DNA of 41,335 bases from a virus. The notes under the pieces were generated by a model that was not told the DNA's origin, made no database searches, and worked only from the letters and a program-made list of their open reading frames with translations. Every line of letters begins with the position of its first letter. The stretch's first letter is position 1. The stretch spans positions 1 through 41,335 of IMG/VR virus record IMGVR_UViG_3300037459_000194. One strand, given 5' to 3'. The translations under genes were made by a program, and so were the position numbers. Shown here piece by piece: positions 6,450 through 14,152 of this stretch.

Positions 6450-7652
6450 TCACTCCTTGGGGGTCGGTCCGTCCACATTGGAGCTGGCGCGGTCGGGGAG
6501 ACGGAGTGCCCCGTCCGCGTCGGTGATCAGCGTGCGCCATCGGTCGGGCACGTCGGGGAGCGTCCAGGGCTCGGTGTCGGTCCGCAGCGCGTTCTCGTGG
6601 ATCATCTCGTAGTAGCGACGCGCGACCATGAGGTCGTAGAAGTCCGCGTGCGTCATCCAGTTGTCGCCGGCGAGGTCACGTGTAAGCGCGGTCCAGTCGC
6701 CGTGCATGTGGGGGAAGTGGTGCGGCGATTGCCGGTGCTCCTTGGCGACGAGCTCGTAGGCCTTCTTCGCCTTGGCCCGGCGCACGGGGTCGCGGAGCGC
6801 CTCGGCCATCTCAACCTTGGGGCTCGGGCGGCCGGTCCGCTCGATGCGCTGGAAGCACCACCGCAGCCCGGCGACGGTCCAGCGTTCGTCGACCAGGTCG
6901 AGCGACACGTCGATCCGGACGTGGGGCGATTTTGCCATCAGGCCGGTCTCGGCGATCCACTGGTGCATCTCCGCCGGCAGGCCCTCGAGCGCGTTCAGTC
7001 TGTCCCCGACGGTTCCGGCGGCAGCGCCGCGCGCCCTCGGCGCGGCGGCAGCAGGCGCATCCTGTACAGACGGAGAGGGGGTGGTACCCCCTCCGTCTCT
7101 GTCTATCTGTCTATCTATGGCGTCACCCGCTGAAGGTAGACAACCGTCTACTTTGGAGGGGGTGACGCCGGGGCCGTCACTTTCGTCACCTGACCCGGTG
7201 ACGTGGGCCCCGTCACTTTCGTCACTCGGCGAGGTGACGGACGGTCCGTTACCTCCTCTGGCACGCTCAGCTTGGCGGGCCTTGTATGCCGCCTGGCGTT
7301 CGGCTCCGGTCGTCGCCGGCTGCCACTCTGCGTCCCACCCGAGGATCTTGACGGTGGCGCGCGGGCCGTCGACCCACCCCTCGGCGTCGTCCCATGCGAT
7401 CAACCCGGCGTTTCTGAGGGCGACGTAGGCGCCGACGACCTGCCCCTGGTCGATGCCGACCCCGCCGAGCAACGTCGCCACGTAGGACGGGGCACTTTTG
7501 CCCGGCGACAGCACCCCGTCGCCGGCGCTCGAGCGGCCGGCGGTCAGGAACAGCTCCTGGTAGACGACCCCTGCGGCCAGGCCGCATTCGCGCACCGCCG
7601 AGATCACCCGGTCGTTACGCCAGAACTCCTGATCGATTCGGCTCCACGCCAC
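6450..7652 (-). CDS. Replication initiator / replisome organiser-like protein
   Basis: A 400-residue protein. The N-terminal ~110 residues (AWSRIDQEFWRNDRVISAV, AGVVYQELFL, VATLLGGVGIDQGQVVGAYVAL) look like the winged-helix domain of phage replisome organisers. Residues about 130-230 are a low-complexity linker with a 12-residue repeat (VT...DESDG). The C-terminal half is helical and basic, as in helicase-loading or DnaD-like proteins. The GTG at 7652 is chosen because GGAGGGGGTGA sits just upstream; an earlier in-frame ATG lies inside the preceding gene. The linker DNA carries an iteron array, AT-rich octamers and a hairpin, as in lambda O, where the origin lies inside the initiator gene. 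Function is inferred from fold pattern plus the embedded origin-like DNA. Confidence 0.55.
   Translation of the reverse strand: MAWSRIDQEFWRNDRVISAVRECGLAAGVVYQELFLTAGRSSAGDGVLSPGKSAPSYVATLLGGVGIDQGQVVGAYVALRNAGLIAWDDAEGWVDGPRATVKILGWDAEWQPATTGAERQAAYKARQAERARGGNGPSVTSPSDESDGAHVTGSGDESDGPGVTPSKVDGCLPSAGDAIDRQIDRDGGGTTPSPSVQDAPAAAAPRARGAAAGTVGDRLNALEGLPAEMHQWIAETGLMAKSPHVRIDVSLDLVDERWTVAGLRWCFQRIERTGRPSPKVEMAEALRDPVRRAKAKKAYELVAKEHRQSPHHFPHMHGDWTALTRDLAGDNWMTHADFYDLMVARRYYEMIHENALRTDTEPWTLPDVPDRWRTLITDADGALRLPDRASSNVDGPTPKE
7068..7252. other. Candidate replication origin inside the initiator gene
   Basis: Three origin-like elements lie side by side. First is a near-perfect inverted repeat at 7068-7098 (AGACGGAG...CTCCGTCT around GGTACC). 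Next is an A+T-richer tandem octamer GTCTATCT at 7101-7116, a possible unwinding element. Last are the 36-bp iterons at 7162-7252. All fall in the part of the initiator gene encoding a low-complexity linker, where the protein can tolerate DNA-level constraint. This arrangement is known from lambdoid O genes. No replication assay is implied. Confidence 0.5.
7162..7252. repeat. 36-bp iterons (two full, one partial)
   Basis: Two full units start at 7162 and 7198, and a partial third starts at 7234. Each begins GTGACG and has a second GTNAC 14 bases on. The first two units share the block CGTCACTTTCGTCAC. GTNAC pentamers fall at 7162, 7176, 7185, 7198, 7212, 7221, 7234 and 7248, with spacing 14, 9, 13, 14, 9, 13, 14. 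The period is a multiple of three, so the initiator carries a matching 12-residue repeat containing DESDG. Confidence 0.7.
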
Positions 7653-7672
7653 GTGCTCACCCCCTCCAACAA

Positions 7673-7885
7673 TCACTTTGCCACCGCCCTCCGGGCTCGT
7701 AGGAGCGCCTTCCGCACGTGGGCCAGCTCCACCAGAATCGCGTCGAGCCGTCCACGTGCACCGGCCACGAGCACCGCGCACTCGCGGTCCTGCACGGCAG
7801 CGCAGGCGTCGGCGATCCTGAGAAGGGCCTTGCGCGCGTCACGAACGGCGCGGATGCCCGGGTCCGTGAATCTCGTGCGTTCCAT
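7673..7885 (-). CDS. Small helical hypothetical protein
   Basis: A 70-residue Arg/Ala-rich protein, almost entirely helical (RAVRDARKALLRIADACAAV, ILVELAHVRKALLRARRAVAK), with heptad-like spacing that suggests a coiled coil. It is the first gene of the leftward early operon, upstream of the initiator with a 20-base gap. No good ribosome site precedes the ATG, so it may be leaderless or weakly translated. A role as a small regulator near the divergent promoter region is possible but unproven. Confidence 0.55.
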   Translation of the reverse strand: MERTRFTDPGIRAVRDARKALLRIADACAAVQDRECAVLVAGARGRLDAILVELAHVRKALLRARRAVAK

Positions 7886-7922
7886 AGCGGCGGGAGCGTA
7901 GCTCTTGACGCTCGCGGGCTCG

Positions 7923-7945
7923 ACGCAAAAAACTGGCTTTTGCGT
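7923..7945. promoter_or_regulatory. Operator-like palindrome in the divergent intergenic region
   Basis: ACGCAAAA and TTTTGCGT form perfect 8-base arms with a 7-base centre, in the 120-bp gap (7886-8005) between the two oppositely transcribed early operons. A TTGACG at 7905-7910 could be a -35 element for the rightward operon, but its -10 is poor. A second imperfect hairpin (GGCCCGAG...CTCGGCC, about 7959-7980) lies in the rightward leader just before the AGGAGGAGGG ribosome site. The palindrome most likely binds a regulator of both operons; a terminator is less likely at this place. Confidence 0.5.
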
Positions 7946-8005
7946 GGATTACTCGTGAGGCCCGAGCGAAAGTCTCGGCCGTCAGACCACCCAGGAGGAG
8001 GGCGA

Positions 8006-9184
8006 ATGAAGATCCTGCGACTGAGCATCCGCAACGTGAAGGGCATCGAGGCCATCGAGATCGACGCGCAGGGCAACCACGTCCTGCTGTCCGGTGCCAA
8101 CGCCGTCGGCAAGTCGAGCGTGCTCGACGCGATCGTGTTCGCGCTCACCGGCAAGGGCGTCGAGGAGCCGCTCAAGGCCGGGGCGCGCAAGGGCCACGCC
8201 GAGGTCGACATCGGCGAGTGGCGCGTGCGTCGCGAGGTCAAGAAGGGCAGCAAGCCAGTGCTGTCCGTCTTCTACGGTGACAAGAAGGGCGCCAAGAAGG
8301 CATCGCCGGCGACGTTCCTCAAGGACCTGGTGGGCAGTGGTCTCGCGTTCGACCCGCTGGCGTTCGACAAGCTCAACGGGCGTGAGCAACGCGCCGCGCT
8401 CGTGCACGCCGCCGGCCTCGACCTGGTGGAGCTCGAGCAAGCGCGTGCCGACAAATACGAGGAGCGAACCGCGGTCAACCGCGAAGTCAAGCGACTACAG
8501 GGCGTCGTCGACACTTTCGAAGCGTTCGACCTAGAAGGAGTCTCCGTCGAAGAGCTAAGCGCCAAGGACCTCGTCGCGAAGCTGTCTTCGTTGGGAGCCG
8601 CGAACAACGCGCGCAAGACCCTCCAGGCCGAGCTCGAGGACATCGCGATACGTAAGGCTCAGATTGCCGAGAGACTGCAGGACATCGGGGACATCGACGA
8701 GCAGGAAATCCTCGACTTGGAGGACCAGGTCGAGAACGTTGAGGTGACCAATGCCAAGGTGCGCCAAAAGAGGGCGATGGATCAGGCGACCGAGGACCTC
8801 ATCGCAGCGGACGACAACTCCACGGCGTTGACCGAGGTGATTGAGAAGCTCGACGAGGAGAAGGTGGAACAGATCGCGGCCGCGGAGTTCGGCATCGACG
8901 GCCTCCAGGTCGACGACGAGGGCCTGCGCGTCAACGGCATCCCATACGCCGACCTGAACACCACCGCGCGTCTCGGCATCGGTTTCCAGATCGCGATCGC
9001 GCAGGGCGGCCAGCCGCGTGTCGTGTTGATCGACGAGGCCAGCGTGCTCGACCGCGCGCACCTCGAGGAGTTGCTCAAGGCGGCAACAGCGCTTGACGTG
9101 CAGGTGTGGGTGGCGCGCGTGTCCGACGAAGAGGGGTTGAAGTTCGAGATCCTGGAGGGAGAAGCCGAAGCACATGCCGACTGA
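8006..9184 (+). CDS. SMC/RecF-like ATPase
   Basis: A 392-residue AAA ATPase of the RecF/SbcC/SMC type. It starts MKILRLSIRNVKGIE, as SbcC-like proteins do. Walker A is GANAVGKSS (residues 30-38) and Walker B is VVLIDEAS (from about 339), with a TARLGIGFQIAIA segment before it in the signature-loop position. The central ~150 residues are Glu/Lys-rich coiled coil, shorter than in SbcC. These proteins handle DNA ends and single-stranded gaps in recombination. AGGAGGAGGG precedes the ATG. It opens the rightward operon, which also encodes a nuclease, a candidate annealing protein and a resolvase, so it is probably part of a recombination-dependent replication set. Confidence 0.85.
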   Translation: MKILRLSIRNVKGIEAIEIDAQGNHVLLSGANAVGKSSVLDAIVFALTGKGVEEPLKAGARKGHAEVDIGEWRVRREVKKGSKPVLSVFYGDKKGAKKASPATFLKDLVGSGLAFDPLAFDKLNGREQRAALVHAAGLDLVELEQARADKYEERTAVNREVKRLQGVVDTFEAFDLEGVSVEELSAKDLVAKLSSLGAANNARKTLQAELEDIAIRKAQIAERLQDIGDIDEQEILDLEDQVENVEVTNAKVRQKRAMDQATEDLIAADDNSTALTEVIEKLDEEKVEQIAAAEFGIDGLQVDDEGLRVNGIPYADLNTTARLGIGFQIAIAQGGQPRVVLIDEASVLDRAHLEELLKAATALDVQVWVARVSDEEGLKFEILEGEAEAHAD

Positions 9185-9422
9185 AACCGAAAGCAGCATC
9201 TTCCCACCTGAGCAACTTCGAAAGCTGCGAGACCTGACGAACTACACCGAACGCGCGTTGCGCGACTTGGAGGCGCTCAAGAGGTGGGGGCAGGACTACC
9301 GAAAGCTGGTTCAGGGCATGATCGAGATCCTCGAACAGACCCAGCGCATGTTCGACGAAGCCGAAGCCGCGTGCCCGTTCTGCGGGAAGAAGGGAGAGGG
9401 CGATGCCGCTACGACCGACTGA
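9174..9422 (+). CDS. Small coiled-coil protein with C-terminal CxxC
   Basis: An 82-residue protein overlapping the end of the ATPase gene by 11 bases. Residues 10-62 are a continuous charged helix (LRKLRDLTNYTERALRDLEA...), followed by ACPFCGKK, a half zinc-ribbon or Rad50-like zinc-hook motif. Sitting directly after an SMC-like ATPase with a short coil, it could be a partner that supplies a CxxC dimer interface. That is inference only. Confidence 0.7.
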   Translation: MPTETESSIFPPEQLRKLRDLTNYTERALRDLEALKRWGQDYRKLVQGMIEILEQTQRMFDEAEAACPFCGKKGEGDAATTD

Positions 9423-9660
9423 AACAGGCCCCAAGGTTGAGGCCATCCAGAAGCACCACGCCAAGATGCCGACGGTGCGACCCGGCGAACACCTCTGGAT
9501 CGTCGCCGGGGTGTGGCGTGTCGCGAACCCGACGGCGGAGCAGTTCATGCTCGACACCGAGAACCTCCTCTCGCTCGAAGGCCCTGGGTGCTACGTCTGC
9601 GAGGAGGACTACTCGCCCGACCTGGCGATGCGGCGGTGCCCCGGGGAGCCGAGCCGATGA
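9403..9660 (+). CDS. Hypothetical 85-aa protein
   Basis: It starts inside the previous gene, preceded by GGGAGAGGG. It contains MPTVRPGEHLWIVAGVWRV, likely beta strands, and a CYVCEEDYSPDLAMRRC cluster that may bind zinc. No family is recognised. The 20-base overlap upstream and ATGA overlap downstream show translational coupling in the recombination operon. Confidence 0.65.
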   Translation: MPLRPTETGPKVEAIQKHHAKMPTVRPGEHLWIVAGVWRVANPTAEQFMLDTENLLSLEGPGCYVCEEDYSPDLAMRRCPGEPSR

Positions 9661-9770
9661 TCATCCGCGACCCGTGGGGCCGACGCCAGCAGATCGAAGA
9701 CGCCTTGCGCGTGCTCGGCATCGTGGCGCTTCTGCTCGTCTGCCTGTTCGCGCCGGAGTCCTGCTCGTGA
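9657..9770 (+). CDS. Small membrane protein (37 aa)
   Basis: A 37-residue protein (MIIRDPWGRRQQIEDALR then VLGIVALLLVCLFAPESCS), with a short basic start and a single hydrophobic segment at the C-terminus. The ATG overlaps the previous stop as ATGA and the stop overlaps the next GTG as GTGA, so it is held in a tight gene chain. The role is unknown; it could be a membrane tether or a small toxin-like protein. Confidence 0.6.
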   Translation: MIIRDPWGRRQQIEDALRVLGIVALLLVCLFAPESCS

Positions 9771-10972
9771 CCGCACCGGCAGGCTCCTACACGATCGCGC
9801 AGCCGCTGCTGGAGTTGGCGATCCCGATCGACGACGTGCACCTCGACCCGGCGAACGCGCGCCGGCACAACAAGCGCAGCCAGGAGGCGGTGAAGGCCAG
9901 CCTGGCGTCAAACGGTCAGCTGAAGCCGATCGTGGTGCAGGCCGACGGGATGATCGTGCGCGCCGGCAACGGCACGGTCGAGGCCGCGCGGTCGCTCGGG
10001 TGGACGCACATCGCCGCCGTGGTCGTGGACCGCTCGACGGCCGACATGGTGGCGTTCGCGATCCAGGACAACCGCAGCGCCGAGCTGTCGGCGTGGGACG
10101 ACACGACGCTCACGCGCCTCCTGGACGCGCTCAAGGAGGACCATGACGTGCGCGCCCTGGGCTTCACGTCCGAGGAGCTTCGCCGGCTCGCGGGTGGTGA
10201 CGCATTGGACGGTGGGACGTGGGCTGAGCGACCTGTGATCGATCTGCCAGATACGGCGACCGCTACCGCTGGAGAGGTTTGGCAACTCGGTCAACACCGA
10301 CTCCTTTGTGGAGACTCGAAAGATTCAGCGAGCTACGCCCACGTCCCAGCGCAGGTTGCGATGCTGGTGACCGACCCACCTTACGGCGTCGAATACAGGG
10401 GCGTTGTCGGGCAAAGGGATCGGATGCACGATGACGGCACTAGCGGGCTGCGCGACTTGCTGCGCGCATCGCTCACGCTGGCGGTTGGCCGGGTTGCGCT
10501 CGGTGGCCCGTGCTACATCTTCGCCCCTCCAGGCCCACAGTTCCTCGACTTTGCGACTGTGCTCACCGAGCTGCAGGTGTGGCGTCAGACGTTGGCCTGG
10601 GTCAAGGATACCTTTGTTGTGGGACGCAGCGACTACCACTACCGGCACGAGGCGATCTTCTATGGGTGGCGGCCAGGTGCGAAGCACGTTGCGCCGCCGA
10701 CCCGGAAACTAGACACGGTGTGGGAAGCCGATCGCCAGCGGTCGAGCCCGAACCACCCGACGATGAAGCCGGTGCAGTTATTCGCTCGAGCCATTGTCAA
10801 CTCTTCATCGGAGGGCGACGCAGTTCTGGATCCGTTTGCCGGATCGGGCACCGCGATAATCGCGGCCGAAAAGCTCGACCGCACCTGCTACTCGATCGAG
10901 ATCGATCCGCGCTACGTCGACGTCGCGGTGTCACGGTGGGAGTCACTGACCGGAAAGAAGGCCGACCGATGA
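9767..10972 (+). CDS. ParB-like domain fused to DNA methyltransferase
   Basis: A 401-residue fusion. Residues about 10-140 are a ParB/Srx-type domain (DDVHLDPANARRHNKRSQEAV, NGQLKPIVVQADG, RAGNGTVEAARSLGW, AIQDNRSAELS). The rest is an amino-methyltransferase: motif IV DPPYGVE at 203, an NHPTMKP segment near 325, and the SAM-binding motif DPFAGSGTA at 355, an order typical of N6-adenine or N4-cytosine enzymes. This fused pair is common in phages and mobile elements. The likely job is to methylate phage DNA against host restriction or to mark replication state. The GTG start overlaps the previous stop as GTGA, and the stop overlaps the nuclease start as ATGA. Confidence 0.9.
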   Translation: MTAPAGSYTIAQPLLELAIPIDDVHLDPANARRHNKRSQEAVKASLASNGQLKPIVVQADGMIVRAGNGTVEAARSLGWTHIAAVVVDRSTADMVAFAIQDNRSAELSAWDDTTLTRLLDALKEDHDVRALGFTSEELRRLAGGDALDGGTWAERPVIDLPDTATATAGEVWQLGQHRLLCGDSKDSASYAHVPAQVAMLVTDPPYGVEYRGVVGQRDRMHDDGTSGLRDLLRASLTLAVGRVALGGPCYIFAPPGPQFLDFATVLTELQVWRQTLAWVKDTFVVGRSDYHYRHEAIFYGWRPGAKHVAPPTRKLDTVWEADRQRSSPNHPTMKPVQLFARAIVNSSSEGDAVLDPFAGSGTAIIAAEKLDRTCYSIEIDPRYVDVAVSRWESLTGKKADR

Positions 10973-11853
10973 GCACCGCCGAGGAGCTACAGATCCCGCA
11001 CGAGGATCTCCCGCGACGCGCGGCCGAGGCCGTCGCGATCATGACGTCGTCGAAGGTGCGCGACTGGTTGACGTGCCAATGGAAGTTCTTCGCGCGCTAC
11101 ATCCTCGGCCTGCAGGGGGAGCCGACGCCGTTCATCGCGTTCGGCAACGCCAGCGACTCGACGGCCGAGGCGGTGCTCGACGCGAAGAAGGGATCGCACA
11201 CCACCTGGGACGCTACCGAATGCCTCGACTACTGGCGCGAGGCGTGGCGTGCAGAGGCGGACGACGTAGACGACTGGATCGGTGAAGACCCGGAGCGGTT
11301 GGAGGCGATCGGCCTCGACGGGATTGAGAACTGGCGCGACGTCGTCGCCGCGAAGATCCAGCCGGTCGAAACGCATCGCTGGTGGCGCCTGAACATGCGC
11401 GGCGACAGCGGATCACGGTGGGCAATCACCGGCGAGGTGGACTCGATCGCGAAGCTCAACACGGAGCTGCACCGCCCGGCGGTCATCGGCGACCTGAAGA
11501 CGAGCGGCCGACCGTTCAACCCCGGCGACATGTGGAAGCTCCTGCAGGCGTCGCTCTACACCGCGGCCGCCGAATACACCACGGCGCTCAAGGGTGTCGA
11601 CCCGAACCGCTTCCACGTCCACATCATCGTGCGGAGCAAGAAGCAACCGCTAACGCAGTTCCTCCAGCGGCCGGTGTCACCCGAGCAGCGCAGCGGTGCG
11701 CTGTCGATCGTCACGCGCGCACGGACGCAGATCATGGCGGCGTTCGAGACCGGGACCTTTCTACCGAACCAAGGCGCGATGACTTGTTCGCGCCGTTACT
11801 GCCCGCACTGGCGCGCGTGCCAGCGCGAGAACAACATCCGAATCGCAGACTGA
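10969..11853 (+). CDS. Cas4/RecB-like Fe-S exonuclease (PD-(D/E)XK)
   Basis: A 294-residue nuclease. The active site is visible: GEVDS (Asp158), then VIGDLKTSG (Asp175, Lys177), then a Q193-containing QASLYTAA helix, as in RecB/Cas4-type PD-(D/E)XK enzymes. A cysteine near the N-terminus (LTCQWKF, Cys36) and three at the C-terminus (C273, C278, C284 in TCSRRYCPHWRAC) form the usual 4Fe-4S cluster set. Phage enzymes of this kind resect double-strand ends to single strands for annealing. It stands just upstream of a candidate annealing protein, a normal exonuclease/recombinase pairing. The ATG overlaps the methyltransferase stop. Confidence 0.85.
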   Translation: MSTAEELQIPHEDLPRRAAEAVAIMTSSKVRDWLTCQWKFFARYILGLQGEPTPFIAFGNASDSTAEAVLDAKKGSHTTWDATECLDYWREAWRAEADDVDDWIGEDPERLEAIGLDGIENWRDVVAAKIQPVETHRWWRLNMRGDSGSRWAITGEVDSIAKLNTELHRPAVIGDLKTSGRPFNPGDMWKLLQASLYTAAAEYTTALKGVDPNRFHVHIIVRSKKQPLTQFLQRPVSPEQRSGALSIVTRARTQIMAAFETGTFLPNQGAMTCSRRYCPHWRACQRENNIRIAD

Positions 11854-11866
11854 AGGGAGAGGCGAC

Positions 11867-12943
11867 ATGGCCACGAAGGAGAAGACCAGGAAGACGACGG
11901 AGGCGGCGAAGGCGAAGCGTGCCGTAGAGGTGCGGCCGGAGGTCGAGGCCGCGATCGCGCGGATCAAAGGCGAGCGCAAGGAGATCGGCAAGGTGCGGTC
12001 GGCGCTCGCCGGCACGCTGTGGAGCGGCCAGCTCAACCAGCGCGAGGGGGCGATCCTCAAGCGCTTCTGCACGGCCTACGGTTTCGACGCCGCGCGCCAG
12101 GAGGTCGTCATCCTCGGCGGCCAGCCTTACCCGCAGGTCTTCGCGCTGATGCGGAAGTGCCGGGAGAACAAAGAGTTCTCGCACATCGAGGAACGGCCGA
12201 TCGTCGAGGGCGATCCGCTGTTCGCCTGGGCACGTGACCGCCCCGGCGTCGTGCCGGAGGGCGAGTGCTATTGGTTGTGCATCGCCTACTTCAAGAACCC
12301 ACACGCCTTCAAGCTGATCGAAGCCGGCAAGGACTTGCCCGCCGAGATGCCGCTGTTCCGCGAATACATGGGCCTGGGTCGCGCGCACCCCGACACTATC
12401 CAGATGTCGACCATGAAGGCGAACGTGCTGGAGATGGCACAGTCGCGAGCCCGCGGCCGCGCGCTACGGTTCGCGCTCGACATCACCGTGCCGTCGCTCG
12501 AAGAGATGGCGACGGAAGACCTGCGCTTCGAGGACATCATCGAGGCCGACTTCGAGATCCCCGAAGCGTCCGTCGTCGACGGCGAGCTCGGGGAAGGCGA
12601 GCGCCCCGACGGTTACGCTAAGAGCGCTTCGAAACGGAAACCCGATCCAGAGGTGAGCGACGTGGCACAGGGCGAAGACAAGATGGGACAAGCGCCCGAG
12701 ACGAAGCCGGCCCAGACGTTCGGCAAGCCACCGAAGGACACACCGAAGGACACGCCGCCGACGGAAGCGCCGGTCAAGGACGCGCTCGACACGGCCATGG
12801 AGGAGAAGGGCCTCACCGCCGAGGAGGTTCTCTCCGTCGCGGTCCAGGTGCTGCAGTGCGACGTGCCCGACGTCGCGGCGCTGGAGAACCTACCCTTCGA
12901 GGCGCGTGACGTTGTCGCCGCGTCGGTGATGGAGAACTTCTAA
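11867..12943 (+). CDS. Candidate single-strand annealing/recombination protein
   Basis: A 358-residue protein with no motif I can name for certain. The N-terminus is Lys-rich. Residues about 45-220 form the conserved-looking core (QREGAILKRFCTAYGFDA, PYPQVFALMRKC, CYWLCIAYFKNP, TMKANVLEMAQSRARGRALR). A disordered Pro/Lys/Asp linker follows, then a helical C-terminus. Placement directly after a Cas4-like exonuclease and near an SMC ATPase and a resolvase is where RecT/Sak-type annealing proteins usually lie, and the FRE(Y)MG...SRARGRALR stretch looks DNA-binding. Identification rests mainly on context. GGGAGAGG precedes the ATG. Confidence 0.4.
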   Translation: MATKEKTRKTTEAAKAKRAVEVRPEVEAAIARIKGERKEIGKVRSALAGTLWSGQLNQREGAILKRFCTAYGFDAARQEVVILGGQPYPQVFALMRKCRENKEFSHIEERPIVEGDPLFAWARDRPGVVPEGECYWLCIAYFKNPHAFKLIEAGKDLPAEMPLFREYMGLGRAHPDTIQMSTMKANVLEMAQSRARGRALRFALDITVPSLEEMATEDLRFEDIIEADFEIPEASVVDGELGEGERPDGYAKSASKRKPDPEVSDVAQGEDKMGQAPETKPAQTFGKPPKDTPKDTPPTEAPVKDALDTAMEEKGLTAEEVLSVAVQVLQCDVPDVAALENLPFEARDVVAASVMENF

Positions 12944-12944
12944 C

Positions 12945-13184
12945 GTGGAGCACCCACACAAGCACCTTGAGCAAGATTGCCGTTGGTGTGGCAAGCCGGT
13001 CCTATTCGTGGCGATCACAAAGGCCGATGGCAAGCCGGGCACGGTGCCGCTCGACCCGGCGGCCGCCGTCTACGAACTGAACGAGAGCGGTCTGCAAGGG
13101 ACGCGCACGCACAACGCGATGGTGTCCCATTTCATCACGTGTCCCAAGGTCCGCGAGGGCCGAGCAGCAGAGAAGAAAGGTTGA
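12945..13184 (+). CDS. Small zinc-binding hypothetical protein
   Basis: A 79-residue protein starting at GTG one base after the previous stop. It has DCRWCGKPVLF at residues 11-21 and SHFITCPK at about 61-68, a C-x2-C...H-x3-C pattern consistent with one zinc site. Between them is a beta-rich segment (GTVPLDPAAAVYEL). Small phage proteins of this layout are common in replication modules and lack known function. Confidence 0.7.
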   Translation: MEHPHKHLEQDCRWCGKPVLFVAITKADGKPGTVPLDPAAAVYELNESGLQGTRTHNAMVSHFITCPKVREGRAAEKKG

Positions 13185-13190
13185 CCCCCA

Positions 13191-13622
13191 ATGACCACGA
13201 AGAAGAAGGCGACGAAGAAGGCCGCACGCAAGCGCGCGACGAAGACGAAGAGCCCGAGCGGTTACGTGCCGACGGCGGAGCAGCGGAAGCGCATGAACAA
13301 GGAGCGCCCGATCGACTCCGGCATGCCGCCGGCGAAGGACGAGAAGCCGAAGGCCGTTTCGCTCGCGAAGATATTCAAGCACACCGCGAAGGAGGACCAC
13401 CGCTCGCGCATCGTCACGTCGATGGACGGGGGCTTCGGCAAGCTCACCGAGCACGCGACGGAGCTGGCGCTGTTCTGCAAGGTCGGCAAGATCACGACGA
13501 ACCTCGAGAGCCGGGTGTCGGCGCTCGACGACGTGCTGCGCGTCGCGAAGGCGGTCGTGCTCAAGGCGAAGGCGATCGGCAAGGAGCTCGCCGACGCCGG
13601 CGTTGCGAAGCTGCTCAAGTGA
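13191..13622 (+). CDS. Lys-rich, histone-tail-like hypothetical protein
   Basis: A 143-residue protein whose first ~25 residues are Lys/Ala/Arg-rich (TTKKKATKKAARKRATKTK), like the tails of bacterial H1-like proteins. The C-terminal ~60 residues are helical (SRVSALDDVLRVAKAVVLKAKAIGKEL). It probably binds nucleic acid through the basic tail. It lies between recombination genes and overlaps the resolvase start as GTGA. The exact function is unknown. Confidence 0.65.
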   Translation: MTTKKKATKKAARKRATKTKSPSGYVPTAEQRKRMNKERPIDSGMPPAKDEKPKAVSLAKIFKHTAKEDHRSRIVTSMDGGFGKLTEHATELALFCKVGKITTNLESRVSALDDVLRVAKAVVLKAKAIGKELADAGVAKLLK

Positions 13623-14152
13623 TCGCGCTCGGGATCGACCCAGGGAAGCTCGGTGGGTTCGCGGTCGTCACTGGCGTCGGTCGGTCGCTCACTGTCCAAA
13701 AGATGCCGGCGACCGAAGCCGACGTGTGGGAGTGGTTCCGTGAGCTCGGCGATGCCAAGGTCAACGTCGAGATCGCCGTGATCGAGATCGCGTCCGCGCG
13801 CCCCGCGTTCCGCCCTGGCGCCAAGGCCTGCGTGGCGTGCGCGCGTCCGTTTCAGCAGGGCCAGGGCGTGTCGTCAGCCTTCAACTCGGGCTGGGGATAC
13901 GGCGGCCTACGGATGGCTTTGATCGCCTCGGGCGTCCCGTTCTACGAAGTGACCGCGGCGAAGTGGTGCCGTGCGCACGGCCTCAAGCGCGGCCCCGCCG
14001 AGTCGAACACCGACTGGAAGAACCGGCACAAGGCGCTCGCGCAACGGCTCTATCCGAACGTGACACGGATCACGCACCACACCGCCGACGCCCTGCTGAT
14101 CGCCCACTACGCCATCCGGCTCGCCGCCGAAACGGCGGGGGTGGCCGGGTGA
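13619..14152 (+). CDS. RuvC-like Holliday junction resolvase
   Basis: A 177-residue RNase H-fold protein. Acidic active-site residues appear in the RuvC order: Asp7 in LGIDPGK, Glu56 in VIEIASARP, and Asp157 in HHTADALLIAHYA. A CVACARPF insertion near residues 71-78 may bind zinc. RuvC-type enzymes cut four-way junctions; phages use them to resolve replication or recombination intermediates before packaging. The GTG start overlaps the upstream stop as GTGA. A 133-bp space without a convincing gene follows (14153-14285). Confidence 0.85.
   Translation: MIALGIDPGKLGGFAVVTGVGRSLTVQKMPATEADVWEWFRELGDAKVNVEIAVIEIASARPAFRPGAKACVACARPFQQGQGVSSAFNSGWGYGGLRMALIASGVPFYEVTAAKWCRAHGLKRGPAESNTDWKNRHKALAQRLYPNVTRITHHTADALLIAHYAIRLAAETAGVAG

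Noticed and set aside
7101-7116. Tetranucleotide-type microsatellite as phase-variation switch
   Set aside because: Only two octamer copies, inside the coding frame of a core replication gene. An unwinding element is more plausible than a slippage switch.
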